This document shows, in pieces, positions 1 to 10,082 of a stretch of DNA of 64,000 nt. Made by a program: the position numbers and the translations under genes. Origin of the DNA: Cerioporus squamosus (lineage: Eukaryota > Basidiomycota > Agaricomycetes > Polyporales > Polyporaceae); the NCBI GenBank assembly GCA_022592435.1, contig JABYQS010000147.1, positions 31,330-95,329 of the forward strand, in the 5' to 3' direction. The notes beneath the pieces were generated by a model, which did no database searches, was not told the DNA's origin, and saw nothing but the letters and a program-made list of their open reading frames with translations. How positions within the stretch are numbered: position 1 is the first letter of the stretch; each line of letters begins with the position of its first letter.

Positions 1-1568
1 CCTTATGCTCAACACCGATCGCGGTGCGGACAACTACATGATCAAGTACTGCGAGGGAGATCACTCAAAGTCCCTCGTCGATGTCGCCCCTTCACGAACT
101 TCACGACCTGAGATGCCCATGATGACAGAGTTGCGCCGAACCGAGACCGTCGGCAGCGGACAGACCATAATTGGCGGTATCTCGACACCACCACTCTACT
201 CGCAGAGCCTCCCTTATACCAAGCAACCACACATACACATAGCTGCGATCGACAACTCCCTTTCCTTCCCCCATGAGCACCCGAAGGGTTGGCGTTCGTA
301 CACGTACGGATGGCTATACCTGCCTGTGACCATCATTGGACGGCCGTTCAGTCAGAAGACGCGAGACCACTTCTTGCCGCTGTTGACGTCGAAAGCATGG
401 TGGCGGGACACGACGTACGAGCTCCGGAAACTCTTCGCGGTCGACCCCGACTTCCATCCCAAGATGTTCCGAGTAAGTTTGCGCGTTTGTCACTCATGAC
501 GCGTCGCGCGCTGACCGGGTCATTGCAGAGGCAACTGGCGGTCATCAAGGGGCAGGCATGGAACATCGTCCAGTCTCTCCGGCATGCGGTAAGTGGGCAG
601 CTCTAGCTGCGATGGACAAACCGTACTAACAGCTGACTCAGGATGAAGGTCCCCTGGAGTTGACGCGGCGAAAGAAAGTCCTGGTGTGGGACGACGAGAT
701 ACCCGTAACAGAAGACATGTTGCCGGACATCATGAACAGCTCTTCACACTCTGCACACGTCCCGCCCATCTCTCCCCACGCGTCAATAGCGTCGATGCCT
801 CCTATGCCGACGCAGGCCCGCCGGACGCGCAGCCAGAGCATCTCCGACTTCCCTCCCCCTATACGCCGCACATCGACCGACATGACCGGCCTCTCCCGTC
901 CCGTTTCCTTCTCTGCTAAGTTCCAGCGGGTCCACCCGGCCACGACTGGCGTCACAGTACTCGAACACATGGAGCGCCTCGACGCTGTCGAGGCCGGATT
1001 GAAGCGGCTTGGGGTAGACGACGCGGTGGAGGATGACGAGATGGAAGTCGACGTCGGAGAGTCTTCGTCATCTGTTCCTGCGCGGATGCCCTCTTCCGCG
1101 CCCCCGACGCAGACGACTTTTGGCTCGCCCCCCATCTCACGCGAGCCTTCCAGAGGCGAGGGCGCTCCTGCTGCAGGTTTGCTGTCGCCGTCCGCGCTGT
1201 CCGACCGGCTGCCTGCGGTGCCTGAGGCGGACGACGCCGACGGAGACGCGACTGACGCGCTGTCGATGTCCTATGCGGAGGAAGACCTCGTCGCGATGTC
1301 GAAGAGCACGAGCCACATCGAGGCGCCGCACTCGGCGCTGCATACCCGCTTTACGAGCTACCATTCACCTCCGATCCGCGAGGAGGAGCAACCGAGTCTA
1401 GATTGGATGCAGGCGGACGCGGCGGAGAGCCCGAAGGCCCGAACGGTCATTGTGGAGGTACGTGTGATGCTGCCGTCTGACTCGTGAGTCTGCAGTTGCT
1501 GATAGTAGGATGCGATATTGCAGCGCCTCGAGACTGTTGATGTTAAGCCTCTGTGCTCGTGTTGGTGA
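1..1568 (+). CDS. LSB6: Type II phosphatidylinositol 4-kinase (Lsb6-like), 3' part
   Basis: Phosphorylates phosphatidylinositol at the 4 position on endomembranes. The gene runs in from the left edge; the ATG at 5 is internal. Visible exons are 5-472, 529-588, 642-1457 and 1524-1568, all with GT-AG introns and continuous frame (about 460 residues). The catalytic-loop motif DRGADNYMIK is followed by IAAIDNSLSFPHEHPKGW and YGWLYLP, the hallmarks of the type II PI4K (PI3_PI4 kinase) fold. A long Ser/Pro/acidic linker (about 642-1440) precedes a short last exon ending RLETVDVKPL, a tail I recall from fungal Lsb6 proteins. Intron 2 carries the branch-site-like sequence CCGTACTAAC. The family call is firm; the linker is unlike animal PI4K2 and is expected to be disordered. 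Confidence 0.9.
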
Positions 1569-1771
1569 GGTGGAGGGAGGATCTTGTTGGCTTTTTGGGT
1601 TCTTGTACATTTATCATTTGCTTTCGCGATGCTTTGCATGAGGACTGTTGTCGTTGTTTCCACTTTCTCGTACAATTAGATTGATATGCTTGGAGGCACG
1701 ATATAAAGCGCATAGATGATGCTAGAGCACGGCATGGATCAAATCAGACGCAGACGCGGACTCCTTCAGGG

Positions 1772-3309
1772 TCACTCTCCTTCCGCCATGAGCCATTGGG
1801 CAAAGTCGTCCAGACGTTTCTTTTCGGTGTCCTCGTTGTCGCCGAGGACGTCGCTGCTCTGCCCGCTCCGCTTGAATCGTTGTCTGCCAGCGTACAAGGA
1901 GGCTTCTATCCGCCTGCCGGAGAAGAACCTTCCGTTCATCTTCTGGAGCCAGGATGAGCGAACGGTCGTTAGCTTAGCTGAGAGGAACACTCACAATCAC
2001 GCATGCTTGGGCACTCAGGGGATCCTTAAACTTGACGGTCATGATGCCTCTGGTTCCGCCTGCAGGACAGTCAACACAGTATCCGTATATGCAGGGAAAA
2101 GTGGACGCACATCATATAGTACAACGTTGGTGACTTCTCCCAGTGTCGAACATTCTTCTCGTACGTCCTCCTTCAGGTCGAGAAGTAGCGATGTGTCCTC
2201 CTCCAGCTCCTTGAGCGTGAACATGTGCTTAAGCACCACCACTCGTCCATGCTTGTTCATGACGTTCGCCTTATCTCTTCTGTGATCATAGGACCAAAAC
2301 CGTCCTGGTCGTCCCATTCGCCCAGCTTCCTGCAGGACAATCACGGCGTTGAGTGTGCATGACTTGAAATCATGCCACGAACAGGTACGTACTTTTGCAT
2401 CTTCCCGATTCTCCTCGTCGCCCTCTTCTTGTCTTCCATCGTCCTCCTCGGCTTTCGCCGCCCCGCTCCGCCCTGCCCCTGCTCGCCACCTCATGCTTGT
2501 GCGAGAACTGCGCGCGCTGCACGCGCATCCGCGTCGACGGATCGCCCACCCGCAGCTCCGCGTCGTCCAGCATCGTGATCGCAAGCTCAACCGACTCCTC
2601 CTTGAAGTACACGACGAGCGCGTCCCCAGAGAACGTGCCGTCCTCCCGCGCGTACAGCTTCACTTTCGGGTCCCCCGCGTCGTCCTCCTCGATGATCCCA
2701 AACTTGCCAAAGCGCGCGATGATCTCGTCCGCGTCGGTGTCTTGGGGCAGCCCGGTGATGTATATAGCGGTGTTCTTGGACTTGCGTTCGGGGACGGTGG
2801 AGGTGGAGGCACCGTTGTTATCCGAGGCAGAGGCTTTCTTGCCGCGTTTGTTGCCTGCGGCAATGTTTACGGGTCCGTCGTCGGGCTCTTTGCGCTTCTT
2901 GGTGGTGCGCTTGAGAACGGGGGCTGCTGGGGTCTGGAAGGGGCGGAAGTCTGGATGAGGTCTCCACAGGATGGACGAGGGGCGGAAACAGACATACCTC
3001 TTCATCCACGCCAGCGACGGAGTAGGCAGCTTGCTGGGCCTTCACAAGGTCCTCATCAAGCTACAGTGAAAGTAGGGTGAACACCAGGAGGTAGACTGAG
3101 CATTATGGTAACGCACTCACCACTGGGAGCCATGCGCCCTTGGCCGCATCGTACTCGAGCTCAGTCCCATCGTCCTGCTCAAAGCGCCATGCTCCTGCTT
3201 GTTGGTCGTAATGGACGCGTGGATCATTAGCGAACGCGGCGGCCTGGTCCTCTGCAGAAGACCCGCTTGCGAGTGCGGCGGGAGGCACACCACCCTCTGA
3301 CGTCGACAT
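1772..3309 (-). CDS. CUS2: CUS2/Tat-SF1-like U2 snRNP splicing factor, apparently frameshifted
   Basis: A nuclear RNA-binding protein that assists U2 snRNA folding and prespliceosome assembly. Start ATG is 3309-3307; exon 1 is 3309-3121, exon 2 is 3060-2998, and exon 3 begins with TPAAPVLKRT. RRM1 holds NTAIYITGLPQDTDADEI. RRM2 holds RVVVLKHMFTLKELEED and MTVKFKDPLSAQACV, followed by KMNGRFFSGRRIEASL. The last exon ends at a TGA at 1774-1772. Three single-base frame breaks interrupt the homology: near 2488-2491 (after FSHKHE), near 2273-2277 (after PMITEE) and near 2045-2050 (after AEPE). In each case one extra G restores the family sequence. The first could be a 37-base intron, but that is shorter than any other here. 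This is either a decayed gene or sequence error; the function call itself is secure. Confidence 0.85.
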
Positions 3310-3445
3310 GTTGCGTACTGTATGACGGTTTTGCTATGCACTCAGGAAACAGAGAGTAGACTTAAGCAGTAAAGGAGACGGATCCGACAGTGTTGAAGTG
3401 AGTTAGGGACAGAGAGATGAGCGTGTTGAATTGGACTGTAAGTCA

Positions 3446-3970
3446 ACTGTAAGAGGACCCCCGAATGCGCGCTTAGAGCTTATATCCAGGCCGGAGCCAT
3501 TTTGGCCATTTTCGGGGGTCCCCCGGAGGGCCAATTTTCGGGGTTTCGCCTATAACATTGGTCGGGGACGGTCATGTTCGGGGTTTCCCAGGATATAACA
3601 TCCAAGCGCCCTCTCGGGCGCTTGCTCAAATCGGCGGTCGGCTGGTGCTCAGAAAAGGTATCTCGGTGTCCCCACTGAAGGTGGATGTCGGACGACTTCC
3701 GAAGGCGTTCAGTATCGGTACCTGAATTGGTATCTGCGGTGTGGTAAACTTCCGATTCTGATCCGGCCCTGGGAGGACAGGCCGAGGGTATACTTTTCGG
3801 GGGTCCGGGATACAACCAGGCTCGCCGAGGTCCATATTCGGGGCTATGACATACGGCCTTCAGACCCACATTTTCGGGGATCGGCATATAACTTTCCGGG
3901 CCCTCCGGGCCCATTTTCGGGGATTCCGGGATATGAGCTCTAAGCGCGCATTCGGGGGTCCTACTGTAAG
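3446..3970. mobile_element. hAT-like miniature inverted-repeat element with 8-bp target duplication
   Basis: The element is 3454-3962 (509 bp). Its ends are 34-bp inverted repeats with one mismatch, beginning AGGACCCCCGAATGCGCGCT on both strands. It is flanked by a perfect direct repeat ACTGTAAG (3446-3453 and 3963-3970), an 8-bp target-site duplication typical of the hAT superfamily. The interior has no credible gene but repeats short motifs of the type TTTTCGGGG followed by ATATAAC in both orientations, at about 3510, 3536, 3793, 3835, 3871 and 3914. These resemble subterminal transposase-binding repeats. It lies between the CUS2 promoter side and the 3' end of the next minus-strand gene. 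It has no transposase, so it is non-autonomous. ORFs seen here are by-products of the repeats. Confidence 0.85.
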
Positions 3971-4196
3971 TGGGTTAAGCGGCACCGGGAGAAGTGGTTC
4001 TTCCCACGATGGGCTTGCCCCTCGGCCTCAGAGTCAGACGTCGCACAGTGAACTGTATACACTTCCAGTTCTAATGCGAGGGACCAATATATAGCTTGAT
4101 ATAGCGCGGGCACGCGATCGAGGATATAGAGGACGGTGTATGCGAGAGGATGGTCAGGTAGGTTGACAGTGGAACGATGTATCGCCGGTCTCTACT

Positions 4197-4897
4197 CTAC
4201 TTCACAAGCAACATTGGGAAGTACGCGTGGGGATCATGGGGCGCGTCCTCGACGCGTTCAGGACGCCAACGCTTGAAGGATTGGGGAGGGGTAGGCGGAA
4301 GCTTGGACTCAGAGTAGGCCTTGCGAGCCGAGGCAATCGTCGCAATTGCTTGGGTAAGGTCAACGGCACCCTGCTGCTCTGCGGGGACATCCGACTTCTC
4401 TGCTGCATCAGGAGCGGCGATACTGCGATACTAATCAGGAGGAGTCGTGTAATATCATGAAGTGGGACATACACTTGCTGCGCCCTTGCATGGTCCAGGA
4501 GCAAGGTAGACAGCTCCGATTGCGTCACCACGGAGAGTTTGGGGTACGCACGGCGCACATCCCGTTTCCAGTAGGGGTTTTGCGCGGGGTCGGAGGCTAG
4601 AGGAAGGACACTGAGACACACCAATCATACGAGAGACGTCCGCGGTGCGAACCTTTCGTGGCAGGAGTCGAATACTTCTCCGGCCTCGAACCAGGAGGCG
4701 GGTAGCGGTGGACACCAGCAATAGGAAGGCCGCTAGAGATCTCAGGATTCACCGCGACGACGTCTCCTGCAAGCGTGCGGCAAGTGGTGAGGACATGTGT
4801 CGGATTCGAATGAGTGGACCGGCGTACTGAATTTCTTCCAGAAGCCCTTGGGGCTCAGATGGTAGAGCGTATGGTCTGCCACCATACGAGACGCCAT
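4197..4897 (-). CDS. Conserved fungal protein, possibly a complex I accessory subunit
   Basis: Four exons (4897-4828, 4766-4653, 4596-4473, 4422-4197) splice in frame into a 177-residue protein. The start MASRMVADHTLYHLSPKGFW is chosen because it opens the conserved block. Next come VVAVNPEISSGLPIAG, RYPPPGSRPEKYSTPATKAS, DPAQNPYWKRDVRRAYP and SVVTQSELSTLLL, and the end is YFPMLLVK. No membrane segment is obvious. From memory this pattern resembles a small fungal NADH:ubiquinone oxidoreductase accessory subunit of about 18-21 kDa, but I cannot confirm which one. Treat the name as tentative and the gene model as good. It ends about 230 bases from the inverted-repeat element. Confidence 0.75.
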
Positions 4898-5128
4898 GGC
4901 CGACGAGCACGGAGGGGGGAAAGGCGGTGGTGGTCGTTGTCGAGGAAGCTCTTGTCGCAGGAGCGAACAGCGACGCCGCGGTTGTGCCCGTGCGGTCACA
5001 TGCTCGGCGGGCGACTGCCTCCAGCCATTCGCCCAGGCCCGGTTTCTCACTTGTCCTCCACGTCCTTGATGTCCTTGTCGTCGTGTACACGCATACTGCA
5101 AATGTCCTGCTTGCTATTGCTCGCCAAG

Positions 5129-5529
5129 AGACGTCGAATGCGCTGCCAGTGTCCAGCAGATGCTCGATACAGCAGTGCAGAACTATCACCGGTTGCCTCG
5201 CGCTGGCGGGGTGCATGCCCGACGTCGGCCATTTGGACGCGATTTCGGTCCATTGTCACTGCCTGGGTTTGCAACGCAGCTGACGCAGGCGTATTGTAAG
5301 TGCTCAATTGGCTCTGTCCGACGCTGAAACTGTCGCCTGAACAGCGGATGTCGCGGAGAACTCGCTCGATGAGCTCCCGATCGCGCAATCGCAAGCCTTG
5401 CTTTACACCACTTCGCACCATCCGCCCAAGCCTGGCCTCTTCCTGCGCTCGCGGCCATACGGCGACGTTGCGATGTTACGTGTCTTGTCCGCGCTGTCGT
5501 GCTCGTCGTTTCATTGGTGGCCAGGATAA
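5129..5529 (+). CDS. Possible small hypothetical gene, 3' exons only
   Basis: A plus-strand reading of 5129-5295 joined to 5345-5529 through a well-formed 49-base GTAAGT...CAG intron gives a continuous frame. It contains ASVQQMLDTAVQNYHRLP, PFGRDFGPLSLPGFATQL and HHPPKPGLFLRSRPYGDVAM, and ends HWWPG just before the TATA box of the next gene. An upstream exon with a start codon could not be fixed. Reading the opposite strand (5421-5047) is also open for 124 codons, so the coding strand is not certain. I do not recognise the product. Confidence 0.35.
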
Positions 5530-5537
5530 CCGCTGCA

Positions 5538-5543
5538 TATAAA
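5538..5543 (+). promoter_or_regulatory. TATA box of the UPF0643 gene
   Basis: TATAAA lies 152 bases before the ATG at 5695, in a pyrimidine-rich leader (CT-rich from about 5560 to 5690). This spacing fits a transcript with a leader of about 120 bases. Confidence 0.45.
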
Positions 5544-5694
5544 CCTCGGGATGCTCGTCAGCCTCTTCACCGTCACCCTACTGCACTCTCCCCAGATCCC
5601 TCCTACTGTCTCTGAGGCGACCAGACTCGTCTTCTTTTGCTTACACACTCCAGCGTTCTCTTCCCTCCGAGTTACACATTGACAACAGCATACG

Positions 5695-6602
5695 ATGTCT
5701 GAAGTCGCCGTTGCCGCTCCTATCGCTCTGCCTGCCTCTACGGACGATATTCTGAGCCCGCCCATGTCTTCCTCTAAGCCCAGCGACGACACTCAGCAGA
5801 TATTGGCGGAGAAGCCTGCGAAAGAAGCACGCGACCCTCACGTCCTCCCGACTTTCACGTCGCGCTCGCAATCTCCCATCCTCTACCTCCCGCCCCTTCT
5901 CTCTTCCCTTCCCGCAGGGGTTGTCCACCCCGGCTACCCAGTGTCCTCCCCAGCATTCTCCTCCCCAAGCGCACCGCGTCCGCTATCGACCGACACACGC
6001 CTGCCCTCGATAGACCCCGCGTCGCTCTCCTTGCATCGCGCGTTGCACGACTTCCGGCCAGTAACGGAAGACTACGCGACGGTGCCATACTCCGAGGCGT
6101 TCAACTGGGACGAGCTCGAGCTCCCGGAGGACGACGAACGCGAATGGTATTGCGTCGCTTTTCGTAGCAAGCGGAAAGCAGGCAGCGATGGCAGTCGTGA
6201 GTATATGCATGGTCTCTATATGCGCGCTCTTTGCTAAGTAACATTGCCCACAGCCCTCTACGAGGCAGACAAGAAGGCTCACGAGGAGGCCGTTTCGAAC
6301 GGCGGCGTACGTGCATCGTCGCTATATAACCCAACAAACCACTTACGCGAACTTTCTTGCAGTTGATCTTGTATTGGTACGGAACCCCGCACCCCACGAC
6401 GAGTCTCAACCTCGCGACGTGCATCTGGCAGTCGCGTGCTCACGCGGCCGCTGCCAACTCTCGCCCGCATCACATTCGAGCGATGCGGCTGGCTGCCGCT
6501 TCGTACGAGCGGTATGAGCTGGAGCGTTACCGCCTCCAGAAGGTGAAGGGCGAACGTGGGGTGCGCGTGCAGCCCTACGACGGTGGGGATGTCGGCTGGT
6601 AG
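5695..6602 (+). CDS. UPF0643-family conserved fungal protein
   Basis: Three exons (5695-6196, 6254-6306, 6363-6602) give 264 residues. The first 110 residues are Pro/Ser-rich and low in complexity. The conserved part starts near EAFNWDELELPEDDEREWYC and includes VAFRSKRKAGSDGS, LYEADKKAHEEAVSNGG, LILYWYGTPHPTTSLNLATC, IWQSRAHAAAANSRPHHIRA and YERYELERYRLQKVKGERG, ending GGDVGW. The pattern CIWxSRxxA followed by HxxAxxxA matches fungal UPF0643 proteins, whose biochemical function is unknown. No signal peptide or membrane segment is visible, so it is probably cytosolic. The frame is intact throughout. Confidence 0.75.
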
Positions 6603-6892
6603 ATGTCGTGCGGAGGGTGTTTCTTGGATCTTGGAATGTTTGAGCCTCTTCTTGTTGTCGTCTTATTATTCGCTGTCGATACGCTTTCGGTACTCTAAAT
6701 CGCGATTATTGTTAGGATAGATCATGTTCTTCCCGAGTTACTAGCATTTGCATGTGTGCACTGCGACGACGATGCATGCATCATGTCTCAGCTACTACGT
6801 TCCATTGAAACACATCGAGTCCGCCAAAGGTACAGATTATGTGTATGACTGCTGACGTTGTCGAGTACCATTGCCAAGATGCAACGTATTGA

Positions 6893-8840
6893 TCATGCGA
6901 TTGTCTGCCCATGGATAGTTTGGTTTAGAAACTGGAGCGCAGCCTCGCCCTTGCCCAGCGAGCCCGTCGCAAAGTCGCCGATGTTGTGGCCACTGCGAAC
7001 GTACCATGAGTGCCCGGCGTCGTCCCCTTGAAGCGGAGAGAAGAGATACTCACGCGCCAGAGAAGCGGACGTAGGTGAACGGCGGGAGCTGCTTGAACTG
7101 ACCGACGGTCTCGCTCCCGACCTTGTACGGGGTCCACTGGGTGAAGTAGAAGTTCGCCGTGGCGTCAGTGTTGAGGTCAGCGGCGAGTGCCTCGGTGAGT
7201 AAGTGGTTGCCGATGAAGTCCTGAAGGTCACGAGAAGTGGTGATGAGCTCGGACGAAAGACATCCCTAGATCACTCAGACGTACAGCGTCACCAGACCAC
7301 ATTCCAACCAGGATGTTCTTGTTGATCAAGCCCTCGAGGAGCGGCCGGGAGTTGCGGATCCAACTCCCAGTCGTCTTGAAGTTGTACGCCACATAGATGT
7401 TGTCCTCCGTGTACTGGGATGTCGCGCCGATCTTAGATTGGATGGCGGGGTCGGAAAGGTAGGTCGTAGTGGAGGGGTCGGTCTTGTTCGAGTTGACGTG
7501 GAACTGGTTGTAGCTGCCGACGAGCGAGCCGTAGAAGTCCTGCTCAGCCGCGAGTCCGGCGTCCCAGCAGATGAGCTGGTTGTTGGAAGTGTTGTTAGCG
7601 TAGCAATTTTGGACCTTCTTCTGGATGCCGGAGTTGTCGGTCGCGTACCAAAGGCGGTCCTGTTTGAGGATGGTTGATGCGGGGACGAGCTGAGCATATC
7701 TCTCGACGTTGCGATGTAGGTAAGTCGAGCATGAAGAAGAATCGTGTGCCTCTTGACTCACGGGTTGCCGACGGCGTAGTCCAGGTAGTACGGGAGCTGA
7801 AGGAGAGGGTCCTGCATCATGGTTAGTATGCAGTGTTCAGACTGTGACACTACACACTGACCATGTACGGCCCACCAATGCCAATGTTCTTCACATTAAT
7901 CTTGACACCTGAGACAGACCCGGAATCTATGGCGTCATTCTGGCTCAAGAAGTACCTGTGGCACTCTTGTCAGGGTTGCGCTAGCCTATAGATATGCTCG
8001 AGACTCACGTAGCGAAGGTAGAAATCAAGGTGCCTCCATAGCTGTGCGATACCGTTGATCAGCCGGCGGACATCGACTCGGAGGAAGAACACTGACTGTT
8101 CACTCCAAAGGCCAAAATCATTCTTCTGGTACTTGGCAAAGCGAGAGTCCGTGAAGAAAATCTGGAGGAACTTCACAGGTCTGTGAACAGATGAACTTCG
8201 CCGCCGAGTGCTGTTTGTATGACGAACCTGCCAGACATCGGCTGCTGCTGCCTGGGTGGTACTGATGTTCCTTGACCCGTACGAGAAGCCGACACCAATG
8301 GGCTGATCGATGTAAAGACTGACAACTATCAATCTTGAATTGTCAACCACGACACTTTTGGCACTCACACATTTGAGACTTGGTTAAATGAGTACGGGTT
8401 GAGGGACACCGTCTTCTGATCGTCGTTGAGGCGACACGGTCCATTCTCCGTTAACAGGCCAACCATGCTCGAAGTACCCCCCTTGCCTGACATCAGCAGG
8501 ATGCAGGACACGAGAGGTAAATTACGCACCTCGCCTTGAAGCCACACCGTCAGCGGCGCGGTGTCTGGGTTATTACGAGCCTCGAAGAACCAGAACCTGT
8601 GAACGAACTACATTCAGTGCCTCCTGCCAATGTGAGGAAGAAGAGAATGGTAACATGCCATATGCTACCGTCGGAAGAGATGTCTCCATATCCGGAGGCC
8701 TGGTAGACACCGGAGGTGGTCTCGCAGACACCGCTGTTCTCGACGACGCCGCAGAGCTTGCCCGGAGTCGGGGCGCTTGCAGCTGCGGAGGAAATGAGAT
8801 AGAGTGCCGCGACAGCCGTGGCGAGCAGAGCAAACGTCAT
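6893..8840 (-). CDS. S10 serine-carboxypeptidase homologue, probably catalytically altered
   Basis: A secreted protein of about 460 residues with a signal peptide ([19 protein letters not shown]) and the S10 alpha/beta-hydrolase fold. Recognisable blocks are [45 protein letters not shown] and RFSGAGHNIG. Catalytic Asp (GDAD) and His (GAGH) are kept. The nucleophile region, spliced across a GTCAGT donor near 8094 and the acceptor before CTATGGAGG, reads LWSEHYGG, where active enzymes have GESYGG. The Ser is therefore His, at about residue 176. The substrate-carboxylate loop WLNGGPGCSS has become WLQGE-GGTSS. Intron 1 has a GC-AG donor (after SIW). Frame is otherwise intact across about a dozen exons. 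It is likely a non-peptidase binding protein or a new specificity, not a working carboxypeptidase. Confidence 0.85.
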
Positions 8841-8900
8841 GGTGGAAGTGACCGGCTGTGACGACGATGCCTGGAGGAGTTTTGAGGGACATCGACTGTC

Positions 8901-8906
8901 CTTATA
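8901..8906 (-). promoter_or_regulatory. TATA box of the S10 gene
   Basis: On the minus strand the sequence is GATATAAGG, 61 bases before the ATG at 8840. This is a normal distance for a basidiomycete TATA promoter with a short leader. Confidence 0.45.
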
Positions 8907-10082
8907 TCGGCAGCAGACGCCTCCAGCGTGCTCGCAGGTCGACTGTATGCATCCTTCTAGATCGACCAGAGCCAGGACTCTTGCGCGAATGGATTCAAGG
9001 GGCACAGGATGTGTCAAAGCTGCTTGCGGTGGGAGACAATGTGATCAGCACTCTCGATATCTCCGAGTCGACGGTCATTCCGTTTCGAAGCCTGGGCGCC
9101 ATGTTGCATGTGGTAGAAAGCCTGAGCACGTCGGAGGTACGCAGATGTTGCTTCCAACTTACGCTCACAGAGCGCACGTCGTCGGAGTCCTATGCGAAAG
9201 ATCAATACGCTGTGATTCACCGAGATTCACTGCCTCAACATACCCGTGAATGGTTCCGTGTGATGATGTTGCCAACTGGAGCACTACGGCGGGACGCTGA
9301 CAATCAGTGTTCAACTCCAGAAAGGACAGTGACCTCACCGATGGATGGGATCTCAGGGGCTCGGTATATGTTCACGCGAAGAACGCGGTCAGGAGGGTTT
9401 ACTGCTAGAGACAATCCGAAGGCGCTCCTTGACCAGCTCTGACGTTCCTGAGCTTCGCAAGCGTTCGGACTGTGGGCGGAGATCAACCGTCTTCCTAGAG
9501 GTACAAGATGCCCAAGGAATCTCGTGATCCTGAAGAGAAGATGGCTCGGAACTGCACTCGCTCCGGGACGGCTAATCTCCTAGTCATGCGTGCTACGGCG
9601 ACGCGCCCAGGCTCGCCATACATACTCAGCGAGCACGCTATACTTATGCTGTGGTCGCTCAACCGCACTGTTCAGTAATGCTCAGCATACAACAACAATG
9701 ATATACGACCACACAAATTCATACCGATCATCATCAGCGGGTGTGTTCTGGTGCTAATCCCGAGGTATCACGCGTCTTCCGTAGACTTCGGCCTCCTCGA
9801 GGCATCATGAAGGATGTGGGGCCTTTCACAAACAACACAATTGCTGATGAAGGTTCGAGATGGCTATGGCAAAGCGAGGGTGATTGTGACAATGAGACCT
9901 AGGAACACTCAGCGCACTCAGTCTGACCAAGACTCGATCGTATCCCTCGACTCTTGGGAAGACCGCGACGACTCGTCCACTTCAATCTCGTCGACCCAAG
10001 AACTTGAGTGCCCTACAGGCTGTTCCCCGCTTTTTGAAGTCGACTGACTGATTTCTTCCTACATTTCCATCAGATACGTGAT
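8907..10082. other. Intergenic, no supported gene
   Basis: A 1.2-kb gap between the head of the S10 gene and the tail of the next minus-strand gene. Open frames exist (for example 8858-9442 and 9814-10047, plus strand), but they lack recognisable domains or introns with conserved splice context. I see no repeat or RNA gene. Confidence 0.5.

Noticed and set aside
1716..2285. 189-codon plus-strand ORF
   Set aside because: It is antisense to the CUS2 gene, whose RRM2 and C-terminal motifs explain the sequence.
2448..2491. Possible 37-base intron in CUS2 to explain the first frame change
   Set aside because: GT and AG are present, but 37 bases is shorter than other introns here, and two further frame breaks cannot be explained this way. 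A missing base is simpler.
8858..9442. 194-codon ORF upstream of the S10 gene
   Set aside because: No domain, no introns, overlaps the S10 promoter, and competing frames are equally open.
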